Assembly: GCA_024500155.1 (NCBI GenBank)
Contig: CM044869.1
Span: forward strand, 38,689,398 to 38,753,397
Direction: 5' to 3'
Length of the DNA: 64,000 nucleotides
Source: Chenopodium formosanum
Lineage: Eukaryota > Streptophyta > Magnoliopsida > Caryophyllales > Amaranthaceae
Shown here: positions 24,095 through 34,613 of the stretch, piece after piece
Layout: the number at the start of each line of letters is the position of its first letter
How positions within the stretch are numbered: position 1 is the stretch's first letter
Notes under the pieces: model-generated
What the model saw: only the letters and a program-made list of their open reading frames with translations
Databases searched by the model: none
Told to the model about the DNA's origin: nothing
Translations under genes and position numbers: made by a program

Positions 24095-24735
24095 CTAAAA
24101 ACAACATCCTTTTTGAGTAATTCGGTCAAAGGTTTGGCAATTGTAATCTTTAATGAATCTCTGATAAAAACCGGCATGCCCAAGGAAAGCTCTTACTCCC
24201 GTGATAGAAGTAGGAGGGGGCAACTTTGCAATCACCGAAACTTTGGCCGGATCAACCTCAATGCCATTTTTTGAAACTTTATGGCCAATGACAATACCCT
24301 CCTCAACCATAAACTGACATTTTTCCCAATTCAAAACCAAACTCGTCTCTTGACACCTTTTCAAAACTTTTTCAAGATTATAAAGACAATTGTCAAAAGA
24401 CGAGCCACCAACACTAAAATCATCCATGAATACTTCAATCTCTTTTTCAAGCATCTTGGAGAAAATAGAAGTCATGCATCGTTGGAAAGTTGAAGGAGCA
24501 TTGCATAACCCGAATGGCATTCTTCGGTATGCAAATATTCCATATGGACATGTGAAAGTTGTTTTCTCTTGGTCACTTGGATGGATAGAGATTTGGAAAA
24601 ATCCGGAATACCCATCCAAGAAACAAAAGAAAGCATGGTGAGAAATTCTTTCCAACATTTGGTCCATGAATGGAAGAGGAAAATGGTCCTTCTTTGTATT
24701 TTTGTTCAATCTCTTGTCGAATCTTAGTTCATTCC
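24095..24735 (-). pseudogene. Reverse transcriptase of element 2, N-terminally cut
   Basis: Contains KDHFPLPFMDQMLERI, LDGYSGFFQI (first catalytic D), MPFGLCNAPSTFQR and the catalytic FMDDF in EVFMDDFSV (where many gypsy elements have YxDD). The homology begins only at a RLNKNTKKDH block; everything upstream (gag, protease, fingers) is gone. The break near 24735 is the truncation point of the element. The sequence to the right is unrelated. Confidence 0.88.
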
Positions 24736-27189
24736 TTTTGGAAATATTTATGCATATACATGTATTATCTAAACGGTTATTGAGAATCTGAAAATTTATT
24801 CATTTGAGAAAATGAAACAAAATTCAAAAAGGAAATTTTGAAGACTATTTTATTTAGAGAGTAAGAAACATGTTATTTCGAACTAGAATTCAAAATTTGG
24901 AGAGGGTCCAATAATAAAATGAAGCAACTTTTCTAGTACGCAAAATACATAATCATGTTATTTTCGAAACTGGACCCAAAATGGGAAGAATAGTCTAGCT
25001 CGTAATTGAGTGTGACTATTTTGTCCAAGATTGATGAAGGTAAGTTGTAATTTGCAACTTATTTCAACAAAGCTATAAAAATGTAAGCAAACTTTTGTAT
25101 ATCTAATTTTTCTTATGTTTTTCTTTTTAGTGTTTGTCATCATTGTCATATTTTGCTAATTGAAAGTGAAGTTCTTCCAATTAAATAAGCACCGTAGTTT
25201 GAGAATGAATATTATCAAACTTAGGTTTGATGGAGTGTTAGAATAGTTTATAAAATCATTCGAATCACTCTCCAAAATATGGTCTCATTTCAAAACGAAA
25301 GTTAAGGTGAAACCTATAGTTTCGTAGCCCCCAAGTGTAGACTTAGGTGGCTTTCGAAATTCATGTATACATATGCTAGGGGATGTTTCTCATGTTTATT
25401 TAGAGTCCTAAGATTTGTATTTTTAATTTGTGAAATATTTCATATGTTTATAATGAACTGTTTGATCAAGTAAAAAGTAATGTTCTTCCATTAGTCATTT
25501 TAAGTTATTATGATGGTTCGTAATAATTTTTGCATGACATTGATTTTTTAACATAATTAGTGTGTTCAAATCTGTAAATAGAGGGAAGTAGGGATGTCCT
25601 GGCTTTTTTAAGCCTCCATGGAGCAAAAATTTGTTATCATTTTTGGAATTTTAGTTTGCCAATGGGAGGGATCATCCTGACTTACCCCCCTAAAAAAGAA
25701 ATGAACAAAAAAGATGGAATTGCATAAAAAAAAGGAAGGGGAATCCAACTTTCCCATAGAAGAATAAAGAAAAGGTTTATACATATTTTCAAAAGCAAGG
25801 ATTATCGACTTAATAGTTGAATCATCGTGATGACTTGGCAGTGAGGTACACGTGTAATAGCGATAACGATCATTTTTTCATGTAGCGATCATGTTCAATT
25901 AATGTTCCTCGCTTAGAGAGGATAAAGATACCCCACACATGCGGACATATTAGTTGCTCATGATAAGTGAGAAGACTAATGCTCAAGAGTTGTAAAAAAC
26001 ATCTAAAGTTGACGTCGAGGCTGTCGATATATCAAATCAATTTACTGTATCAACTCGTTTTCTTTCTAGAAAATGTATATAGAACTTGAATCACCTTGGT
26101 AATAAATAGCCCTATTATTAAAAAAAAATAAGATGATTGTTTTTTATAGGGATAGTCATCTCATTTATCATGGCAAAGGATATGAAAAACATCGAATTTA
26201 GTGTGATTCTATTGCTTTACTAAAATGATGTAATCAAGTCAATGGCTATCAAATCATCCAAATTATTTGAATTTTTTTATGATTTTGTAATCAATTACTC
26301 AACACTTCATGCATTTTATGTATGGACATAACTACTCAATAGTAGGTCCATATGTGCAAAAGGCCTAAAGTGGCCATATTTTCGTAGAATGATGATTTTT
26401 GTGGTACATGGTTATGGTCTACCTCAAGGAGGGCCTTCCAAGGTTGTAACGTGGCTAGGTTTGGGGTTATGAAGAATGGACAGGCTCAAGTATACTCCCA
26501 TAATCCCTTACTTTTGGTGATTCTCAAATTAAAACCTTTCTACTTTGTGTGACAACTCCTACATTAGGTGTCTTGTCCTTGTCTTCTCTCTCTCTCTCTT
26601 TTTCTTTCCTTTTTGACAAGTTTGGGTTTGGGGTTTAGAACGATTTTGCATTCGATCTTTCCTTTTTTTGGGTTTAGACTAACTTTGTGCTCCCCTCTTA
26701 TGTTTCATTCCCCCAATTTTTCATTCATATCTCTTTGCACCATTCCCATCCCAAGGTTTGGAATAATGTAGGTTGAATAAGTAAGGCTCAATTGATAAAG
26801 CTCAAACAGGCTAACAAAAAGTTGGATTATTCTAAGGTTATTAACATGGGATTATCTACGTGGAGTTTCAAGTTGCCTCCTATGTTGGTGTAATCATCAT
26901 ATCTCTTTTTAGTGGGCTAAAAGAGCGGCCTCTTATCATTCGATAAATCTTGTAAGCCAGAGCTGATCAAGATTCTTAAAGTGTTGAGTATGTATTCCTT
27001 TTTTGATATTGCCTGTTTATAGGTATATTTCATTTAATTCAAGCTAATAACAACAAAGAGATCAAAAAGAGAACAAGATAGACGTACTTGAAAATTTTTT
27101 ATTCATTAATTAATGAGAGTACATAATAAGTAGATTCGACAGCATGAATCTCTTAGTCCATCATAAAGAAAACAAACAAAAAAGAAACA
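24736..27189. other. AT-rich noncoding stretch, degraded retroelement
   Basis: No gene supported on either strand. A minus-strand CTTGGGGGCTAC at about 25326-25338 has the form of a gypsy polypurine tract, but no LTR copy matching 30047-31308 follows it. It may be the decayed 3' part of the Tat-like element whose gag is at 27190-28072, or a separate fragment. Confidence 0.4.
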
Positions 27190-28072
27190 AAACAAGACCT
27201 AGAGTAATACATCTTGAGTTGTTGACATCTTCTTGAGATTGCATCTTAGAGCTTTGTCTGTTTCCAACGTAGGCGAAATCCTCTCTAAAAATCTAGTCCA
27301 TCTATATGATTCATGGTTTCATTTTATCAAGTCCCTTTCAATTAATGTTCCCACAGTATAAACTTTTTGAAATGTGTCTAAACCAAGGTATTGTAAATGG
27401 CACTTGTATGGTGGAGACATATTGTCTATGAACTTTGGGACAAGTTCATGATCCGGAGGTCTTTGTGAAAGAAGAGCAACCTTTGATCGCGACCTGGAAA
27501 AGAAGTCAATAAAGCCTTCGTCTTCCCCTTACTTAAGAAATACAAGATCGCACAAGGTAGTTGTGAGCTCGATGTTGTCTCCATATTGGGCTAAAAACGC
27601 TTTTACAACGTCACTCCAAGGGGAAGTTTTTTTTTCATCAAGGTTATAAAACCATGATCTAGCAGTTAGGTCCAATAAAAGAGGAAAATTACATGCATAT
27701 AAGCTATGCTCAACCCCTTTCAATGCCATAATTCCAATAAAGCTCATTAAGTGAGTCCTAGGATTGTCTGTAACCTTAAAGATTGGTAAATTCGTAGTCA
27801 AGAAATTTTCTGGGAGAGTCTTGCCACTAGGTTGTGGTGCGAGCTCATAATTGAAGTACTTATTCCCTGAGCTAACTCGAAAGACAAGTTTCTCCAAGGC
27901 CTCTAATCTTTTAGCTCTTGCTTTTTCTTGCAGAATGTTTTCTTTCTTTCTCTGCTTTTATTTTAGCCTTTTTTTCTTTTTTATGAGCCTTTATTTGGGC
28001 TTCTTCTTCTTGTAGGGCCTTTAGGTTTTGGAGTTCCTCTCTAAGTTTCTCCAATGCTGCTTTGTCACCCAT
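27190..28072 (-). pseudogene. Gag of Tat-like element C
   Basis: ATG at 28072. The first 45 residues are a charged, predicted coiled coil (LEKLREELQNLKALQEEEA). A frameshift near 27950 leads into the core: LPIFKVTDNPRTHLMSF, MALKGVEHSLY, ARSWFYNLDEK. These align with the gag at 50750-51718 (FKPTDNPLFHLKAF, MALKGLDVTLF, CQQWFYYLESK). A stop at 27529 is followed by further gag-like coding (GFIDFFSRSRSKVALL, FQKVYTVGTLIERDLI) to about 27310. Nucleocapsid function by family; inactive here. Confidence 0.8.
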
Positions 28073-30027
28073 GATTGGACTAGTATGCGAATGTGGAAAA
28101 TGATCTAGTAATGTGTATCATGAGAAATTGAACGCGTTCACTTAAACCTTTTCTGCCAAGCATTCAAACAACGATCAAAAGTCAAAATGATTGTTTTTTT
28201 TTTAGTCCTTGTAATACGAATTCACTATAAGCAAGTTTATTGATAAAAATGTCAAAAAATTCACAAACAATCATTAATGGAATGTCATGATTTGTGTTGA
28301 CTTCTACAAGGTAATCATCTAAGGATTTTACTTGAATTGAATTGTTTTAAAAAAGGGAGAAGAGAAAGAAAAGGAAAGTTGGATTGACATGCTCATCAAA
28401 TTTTTAGAAATATTAGTCAACCTTAATACAATCCTTAAAATGATCAATATACTATGGCATTTGTTGATCATTTAGATTATAATAGAGATCTTTATCGTTT
28501 TTTTATTGTTATGATTCTCATATTGCTCATCTTTAAAGGATAATTACTATTTGTTTAAAAAGAATGATTGCCTCTGAATGTAAGATCCAAAAAATAATTA
28601 AATCATTTTCTCAGTTTTATCATTCATATTTTTCTCTCTTTTATTTTATTTTATTTTATTATTATTATTATTATTAGAACGATTTCTTGATTTTTTTTTC
28701 GTTCTATTTCTATTTATTTTTGTATGTGAGGCAATCATCCCAAGTAAGGTTCTCGAGATTCTCTTTTTAAACCAAAGAAGAGGTAAATTGTGAACTTAAG
28801 TCAAGGTTGAATAATTACAACTAAAAGATGATGACCGAGAAAATTGACACGTTTAAGAATGGGAATATTGATGACATCCTATCAATGGATGCGAACTTCT
28901 AATGACGAACGACCTTATGAGAAGTAATGTCATTAGCTCGATTATAAATTACGTAAATGAATCATCATAATAAAAAATTATCACGTGCAATTTTCCGTCT
29001 TGCGCTAAGGTGGAAAGTGCAACTTCGAGAGTAACGTCTGCCACGCACGGTATTTTTCTTTTTTTTTGTGAAAAAGTGCATAAAGAACGATAAAATACAT
29101 TTTTTTTGGGGGGGGGGGGGGAAGAAAAAAGAAAGGAAAGAAAGAAAAGGATGATCAAAAGACATTTTTTTTTTAAAAACAAAGAACGATTAAAGATTTT
29201 TTTTTTTAAAAAAAACGAAAAGAAGAACAAAAAACCAACTAAGTTAGACAACATTGTTAGCCAAAGAGATATTATTAGCCCCTACTTAACGATTAACCTT
29301 GAAACGGTAATATCGTTTTCTTCGTATAACATGCTCGTAATGAGTCAAAGTCAACGTTGAACAGTGGGCGCGCACAAGACACAGAGTTGCGCTTGGAGGG
29401 TGCGCGCAACTTCTAGACTTGCGCGCACCACCTGGTAGGTTCGACTTTTTTTTTTACGACAACGTAAAAAGAACGATAAAAGTTTTTTTTTTTGTCGAAC
29501 CACAATGTTTTTACGATTTTTTTTAATATCTCTAGGTAACAAATTGGAATTAATTATATTAAACACGAAGCATATCATTAAACACATATCCATATAGTCA
29601 CATAAGCACATAAAGGAACCATCGAAGCATACAATGTCATTCTAAGGTCAAGGCTTGGGTGTCCAAAGGTGTCATATCTTAAAAAACAATGCATAAATCA
29701 ATCACTCAACGTGTTGACCCATGACATAGTCCTCCCAACATTTTGTTGGTAATATGGGTAGGATGATTGTTATTGATTTCGGGATAGAAGCCTAGTGTTG
29801 GCAACCTCTAGTCAATGAGCCAATCCCCAAGGGTTATAGTGTGCTATGATTATGCATGATGCAATATTGCTTGTTGGTTTTTACTTTTGTGAAAAAGGAA
29901 GATATTATGCGTTCAAGTCTCGCTCTCTGACTAGAGATTATCCAAATTAGCCATCATTAAAACCCATAGGTAACCTAGTGTTAGAAACCTTGGACCAAAA
30001 CTATGAACTAATCTTGTAACCTCTAAG
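28073..30027 (-). other. Leader of element C between primer site and gag
   Basis: Nearly 2 kb without a supportable gene. It contains an ATT microsatellite (28640-28677), homopolymer runs (T8 then about 15 G at 29101-29121, several T9-T10 runs) and a GC-rich island at 29364-29438 with gcgcgc/ttgcgc words that match those in the element's LTR. Confidence 0.55.
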
Positions 30028-30045
30028 TCCCCAGTGGAGTCGCCA
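30028..30045 (-). other. Primer binding site (tRNA-Arg type) of element C
   Basis: Minus strand TGGCGACTCCACTGGGGA, one base after the LTR end CCTTACA. This is the primer-site form I know from plant Tat/Ogre-type elements. Confidence 0.85.
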
Positions 30046-30046
30046 C

Positions 30047-31308
30047 TGTAAGGAGGGTGTGCCCATCGTTGGGGATCCTTCTCCTCTATGCCCATGGCCC
30101 TTTAAAATCCTACGACTTTACACTTTTTAGGATGTTTTAGGATTTGAATTCCTGACTGTTTGGGAGACCTTTGAATTAGAGTTGATCCTATGATTATGCT
30201 TTTTTGTAAGAAACTAGTAAGGAGTCGCCAATGAGTTTTAGGATAACTCATAAACCTCGTTCATGCCTTTCTCCCAACTAGGGCTCAAGGGATATTTAGC
30301 ATGAGTCATAAGTTTACCCTATGCCCAAATTGGTCTACTTATACCAGAAATGAGTTCAGGAGCGAGGGTACTAAAATAACGTTCCTTTTAGAGAGGAATC
30401 ACTATTCTAACCCTAGTGCAGCCTCTACTAGCTCTTCCTTTTTCACAATTTCATAACCAAACAATATATGCAATGTGATATATAAAACTAAGTTGGTTGA
30501 TTTTATTTCCAAGAATTGATCACATAAGGATTACATTGCAACGAATGACGTTATTCTTATTCAATTCAAATTCGTGAACAAAATAAACACTATTCACCTT
30601 GTCTTAAGTGATCAAACAACAATTAATTATTCAATTCTTTTCTTTGATTAATGCAATAATACTATGTGAAATTAATTAATTAAAAGTTTGTTTAAAGTGA
30701 TCAACACTAATTAATCAATTAAAGTTATTTAAACAATAAAAGAAAAGTGATTTATCTAAGTGCTCAGGAAACTAACCGTTCTTCTTTTATGTTAAATCTC
30801 CGTTTAATACGTTTACGGACTTTCTTTCTTCTTCGTACTTCCAAGTACTTCACTGGATTCAATTAAGGTTGGAAAGTATTTGGGAAGGGAGAAGAAAAGT
30901 AGTATAATAGTAAGAGAACTTGAGAGATTAGGGTTTTAAGAATGCTAGGGTTTAGAATTCTTATTTTTCGGTCCTCATTAGGGTTGAACGAAGACCCCTA
31001 TTTATAGGCGTAGGAATCTAGTTTTAGGGTTTTAGAGTCGCTCCGTCAGGTGGCGCGCGCAACTCTCTGAGTCGCTCTGGGTGCCGCGCGCATCTCAATG
31101 ACTTGCGCGCGCCAAGCGCACGCAACTCATTGGGTTGCGCTCGGTGTGGTTTGCCTTATACGAAAACGCGTTCGTATAAGTTCTAACTTACTTCATAATG
31201 CATTTCGTAGTTCATAAATGCTTCAACTTTGATCTAGCATGAAGAATGGGTTTTTGTAACATCATCGCACTTCCTGTCGGGATAGGAAGCCAAAAGTAGA
31301 TTTCTATA
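30047..31308 (-). repeat. 5' LTR of Tat-like element C
   Basis: About 1262 bp. On the minus strand it runs from TATAGAAATC at 31308 (ancestral TG probably mutated) to CCTTACA at 30047, next to the primer site. The right end is where coding sequence of the FAR1-related pseudogene stops. A TATA box (minus CCTATAAATAGG) is at 30996-31008, and a GC-rich island (31036-31148) lies just upstream. Confidence 0.75.
31036..31148 (-). promoter_or_regulatory. Half-site island in LTR of element C
   Basis: Alternating direct and inverted versions of a gttgcgcgc half-site: gcgcgcaact, gccgcgcgcatct, cttgcgcgcgcc, cgcacgcaact, ggttgcgctc. Same-orientation sites recur about every 31 bp. It lies just upstream of the LTR TATA box. 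Confidence 0.6.
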
Positions 31309-32330
31309 CGGCCCGACTACGAGCGTCAACCAACAAAACATTTTTCAATCGACCTTCGTCATCTAGACGTTGTGCATGAAAAAAATTCTAGTTCTCTAAT
31401 TGCTTTTGTTGAAAATATATTATCATTAGAGTTGAATCTCTAGCCACCATCTTCAAACGTCTTTCCTTCTATATCTTATGTTAAAGGTCTTTCACGGTCC
31501 ATGAAATGATGTCAGTTCCATCTCCCTTCGTAGCTAAACATCTATGAATTTGAGAAATAGAGACCACCCTCATCAAAGAAGTTTAACAAATTCTTCCTAA
31601 CCCTTGAAGTAAAGTGGTCATGCAATACTCTTTTACCAACTTTGCCTTACCCGGTGTCGGTGTGTGGTTCAATTGCTCCAACTCTAGTTTCTTCAATACC
31701 CACTTGCATTAACGATTAATAATAATATAGATCATTGCTTTTCATTCACATTTTTTAAACCTCCTCTTCAGTTAGCTTAATTCATTTTCACAAACTATAC
31801 CACCAACTACTCCATTAGAACCACACACTTCCATCGCCTTTACCTTCGTCTTTGCTTCCCTCTGAGCCCTCATGTCAGGTCGTCTCCCTCAACACTCAAA
31901 TTTTCAAGTTGTGGCATTACGGTTTCTCCCCCCACCCTTAGAGAAAATGCCTTGGACTCTAGTTACTCCAAATCCCTTTTGTAGACTATATTCTTTGTAG
32001 TATGCTTCTGCATCTTGCCATGTCTTAAATACCATTCTGACCTTAGGAGACTCCACTGCGGTTGCTAGCTACAACCGTTTGCACACTCTCAATTGTTTAA
32101 ATTGGGGATAAGTATTGCCTCCCATTGCAATGGGACGGTCCAAGAGTACTAATAAAAGGTGGTTGTCCTTCCACATAAGGAATAATCAAACCACCATGCA
32201 AGTCTGCACATTCATCAACATGATCATGTTGATCAGAACTTATCTCTACACACTTAACCCCACTTCCCTTATCAGCCACACCTGGATGATTGCCACAACC
32301 AACATTTGGAGACACATCCCATTCCGCCAT
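31309..32330 (-). pseudogene. FAR1-RELATED SEQUENCE (FRS) gene fragment
   Basis: Host-type gene, read leftward. Possible ATG at 32330, then an acidic N-terminal part. The FAR1 DNA-binding region starts near 32056 with MVFKTWQDAEAYYKEYS and KGFGVTRVQ. Further blocks are GRRPDMRAQREAK, NHTPTPGKAKLVKEYCMTT and SQIHRCLATKGDGT. The start of the MULE-type transposase domain follows: QRLDDEGRLKNVLLVDARS at about 31380-31309. FRS proteins are plant transcription factors derived from Mutator-like transposases and act in the nucleus. Stops, frame changes and the abrupt end at the LTR of element C show it is dead. The catalytic and SWIM regions are absent. A domesticated FRS gene or a FAR1-type MULE transposon are both possible sources. 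Confidence 0.8.
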
Positions 32331-32487
32331 AGAGAGTGAAATGGTATCTTTGAAATTGAAATATTGAACACATATAATTTACAATTTCATACTTCAAAAA
32401 ACAGAAGCTACATACTTCAGTACATTTTGTATGTCAACTAAAAGATTAAACAATCTTATTTACCCATACTTTTTATAGTATCATTTA
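32331..32487 (-). other. Flank upstream of the FRS fragment
   Basis: AT-rich unique-looking sequence between the FRS start and the LTR at 32488; probably the old 5' untranslated or promoter region of the FRS gene. No motif claimed. Confidence 0.35.
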
Positions 32488-34056
32488 TGAGTGCCATTTA
32501 TGGCACTCATTTGATGAGTATTTAAGTTGTTTTTACCTTCTTTTCATAGCTTTCTTTCTTAATAAACGCTTGTTTTTATGCATTTTCTCTTTATTTCCCT
32601 TTTCTCTCTTGTTTTGTGTTTTTATCATTTTTCTTATGTTTTCTCCTTTATTTCTCCTCTTTTCATGGTTGTAAGTATTGTAAGAGGTTCGGGTCTCGAT
32701 AATGGTGGTTTTCTAAGTTGGAAGATGCTTTTGGAGTAAGCTCATAGCATTGGGAAAGCTCAAGATGCAAGGAAGTTGATGCTCCAAGTTCTAGCTCTTG
32801 CGCTCTCAAGCCGTGCTCTCATTAAAATCGGTGTTGAACCCACCGTGGAGGCCCTTAGAAACTGCCATGCTTAGTGTCTATCACCATCATACTGCGTGCA
32901 CTTGAAAGACCTAATTGCGAACGCACGAAGTGGCGAAGAAGTCAAAGAAACCCAGAAGAGCGCGGGCGCGCAATCCCATGTGCGTTGGAGCGCTGCCCAG
33001 CCGCGCGGGCGCACATGGTGCATGGGCGGGCGCGCACCCTTGCCCGCGCGTGCGCTCCTCCCTGTTTTTGGCTTCGCTCGATTTCTTTTTCCGCGCCTCT
33101 TATAAATACATGTTTAACCCGATTTTTGTAAAGAAGTTTTGAGACATAATTTTGATCATAATTTTAGCTTAGTTGAGAGTTTCTCTCTCTAGTTTTAAGG
33201 TTAGTTTTAGGAGTAGATTTAGAAAGAGAAAGTGAGAGATTTCATTGGGGATTTGAGAGATTGAAGATTCAAGGTGACAATTGTATTGAAGATCTCCATA
33301 ATCAATCAATGAGGATTTCTAACTCTATCTCATTTTATTGCTTTGTTTAATTTCAAGTTTGTTTAATTTGATTTTGATGTTTGATTCTTGATTAGTGTAA
33401 TTGTTCTCCATATTTTGTTGATTCTTGATTTCTTTAGTTTCTTGTTGATTAGATGATGTTTCTTGAGTAGTTGTTTGGCTAGGGATTGGGTGAAACTTGT
33501 ATGATTGATTGATTGTGGTTAATTTGGGAGTTGTGTTGATTGATTGTTAAAATTAAAGTAATTAATGTAAGTTTGCATGTGTGTAATTTGATTAAGCCTT
33601 GAGAATTATGCTAGATTGCATTGTAATTGCTAATGACACGACCAATTGAGTTAGGAATTGCAATTATCGATTGATTTGGATTGTGATTCTCTTAGTTTGT
33701 TATTCGTAGAGACATCTAGCTTAACGATTAGGAGATAGCTCTTTTATTCCAATTGATAGCTCTTATCATTAGTCTTCACAACCTTTGATTGGCCTGTTCT
33801 TCCCAAGTTGTTGCAATTGTCATGATTACTTATTGATCCCCATTCCTAGTGCTTTATTTGTTTGGTTGTTAGTGTTCTTCTTCACCTTCGAATTCGACCT
33901 AGCTTAGGCGCATAATTGAGAGCACTTGAACATAACCATTCCTTTGGGTTCGACCCTTGACTTACCTCTATACTTGTATTTAGGTTTGTTAAGTGTTTAT
34001 AAATTTAGTTTGACTTAGGGAGGATTAGTCAACGACCTAGTTTTTCCCCTCGTCTA
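32488..34056 (+). repeat. 5' LTR of element A
   Basis: About 1.57 kb, from TGAGTGCC at 32488 to cgtcta before the primer site. Similar to element 1's LTR in its terminal hairpin, the gttgaacccacc and aaactgccatgct words (32830-32880) and a GC-rich island (32955-33060) followed by a TATA box (ttataaatac, 33100-33109). Only one copy is in the window. Confidence 0.8.
32489..32508 (+). other. LTR-terminal hairpin of element A
   Basis: GAGTGCCATTTATGGCACTC: perfect 9-bp arms around TT at the very start of the LTR. Homologous hairpins are at 531-550 and 10729-10748 (element 1, one G-T wobble) and 14852-14871 (element 2, compensated pair). Confidence 0.75.
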
Positions 34057-34059
34057 AAA

Positions 34060-34077
34060 TGGCACCGTTGCCGGGGA
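34060..34077 (+). other. Primer binding site (tRNA-Asp type) of element A
   Basis: tggcaccgttgccgggga, three bases past the LTR end. It differs by one base from the tggcgccgttgccgggga form typical of Athila-like elements. Confidence 0.85.
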
Positions 34078-34175
34078 ACGGTGTCTATGTTTGAGTGTTT
34101 TTTATTGCTTTAGTCTAGGTCTTTGTATATACTCTTCTTTTATTTGATTTTTTCTTATTTTGAAAAAAAAATTGC

Positions 34176-34613
34176 ATGTCTCTCGTTTCCTCAATATGAC
34201 AATGTGCCTTTTGTGAATATTTCAATAGACTTGAGGGATTTATTGATTATAATTGTTGTGATCTTTGGGAGGCTTGTGAGATTTGTTATTTAGGTTTGAA
34301 TGAGCAAACTAGGGATGAAATTGAATGCATGCATAATGGTGAATTTGGAGCATTGTCAATTGATGATGCTTGTGATTTTTATGTTTGTTTTGCTTGGGAT
34401 GTCTATAATAAGGATAATCATGTTTCTAATATTGATGTGCAATGTCTTGATTCTTCTAATATTAGCATGAATTCCCATGAATTGTCATATGATCCCATGA
34501 TTGAACCTAGAACAAATGATATTAACTCTATTTCCTCTTTTGTTCATGATGATGAGGTGCATGCTCAAGTTGATGCTAATGGTGTGTTTCAATTTTCGCC
34601 TTTATTTACCATG
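34176..34613 (+). pseudogene. Unrecognised gene of element A, 5' part
   Basis: ATG at 34176 with a TGA at 34197; from there the frame is open to 34613, where the Tat-like element is inserted. The start is cysteine-rich (QCAFCEYFNRL, then CCDLWEACEICYL), with C-X2-C pairs that could bind metal. The rest is acidic with repeated short N/D/S segments. It is not gag and matches no family I recognise. The frame resumes exactly at 53949 once one copy of the 5-bp duplication is ignored. Confidence 0.6.
34609..34613 (+). other. Target site duplication, left copy
   Basis: ccatg immediately left of the LTR start tgtaggc. The identical 5 bp occur at 53944-53948 right after the other LTR end (tctaca). 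Perfect 5-bp duplication, the usual size for Ty3/gypsy integrases. Confidence 0.9.

Larger units (their letters stand above)
13306..24735 (-). mobile_element. Athila-like Ty3/gypsy element 2, 5' truncated, interrupted by a solo LTR
   Basis: Minus-strand element retaining, from right to left, RT (cut at about 24735), RNase H, integrase (ending 22228), an internal motif array (21862-22052), ORF-1 (20935-17145, split by the solo LTR at 18325-20324), a noncoding tail, a polypurine tract and the 3' LTR (14875-13306). Gag, protease, primer site and the 5' LTR are gone. Integrase and ORF-1 place it in the Athila-like group. All genes carry frameshifts or stops. Confidence 0.85.
24736..31308 (-). mobile_element. 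Tat-like element C, remnant with gag, primer site and 5' LTR
   Basis: Minus-strand. 5' LTR 30047-31308, tRNA-Arg-type primer site 30028-30045, leader with a motif island, broken gag 28072-about 27190. No protease, RT or integrase is recognisable to the left, so most of pol has been deleted or the element was non-autonomous. The left limit is uncertain. The right end is fixed because the LTR interrupts the FAR1-related pseudogene at 31309. Confidence 0.65.

Noticed and set aside
25320..25340. 3' LTR of element C to the left of a polypurine-like tract
   Set aside because: The sequence left of it shows no similarity to the LTR at 30047-31308, so no LTR is called.
26568..26771. Phe/Leu-rich open frame
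   Set aside because: Made of TC-rich simple sequence; no homology or coding signature.
29106..29360. Open frame rich in Lys/Gly/Phe
   Set aside because: It is produced by homopolymer runs (poly-G, poly-T) in a noncoding leader.
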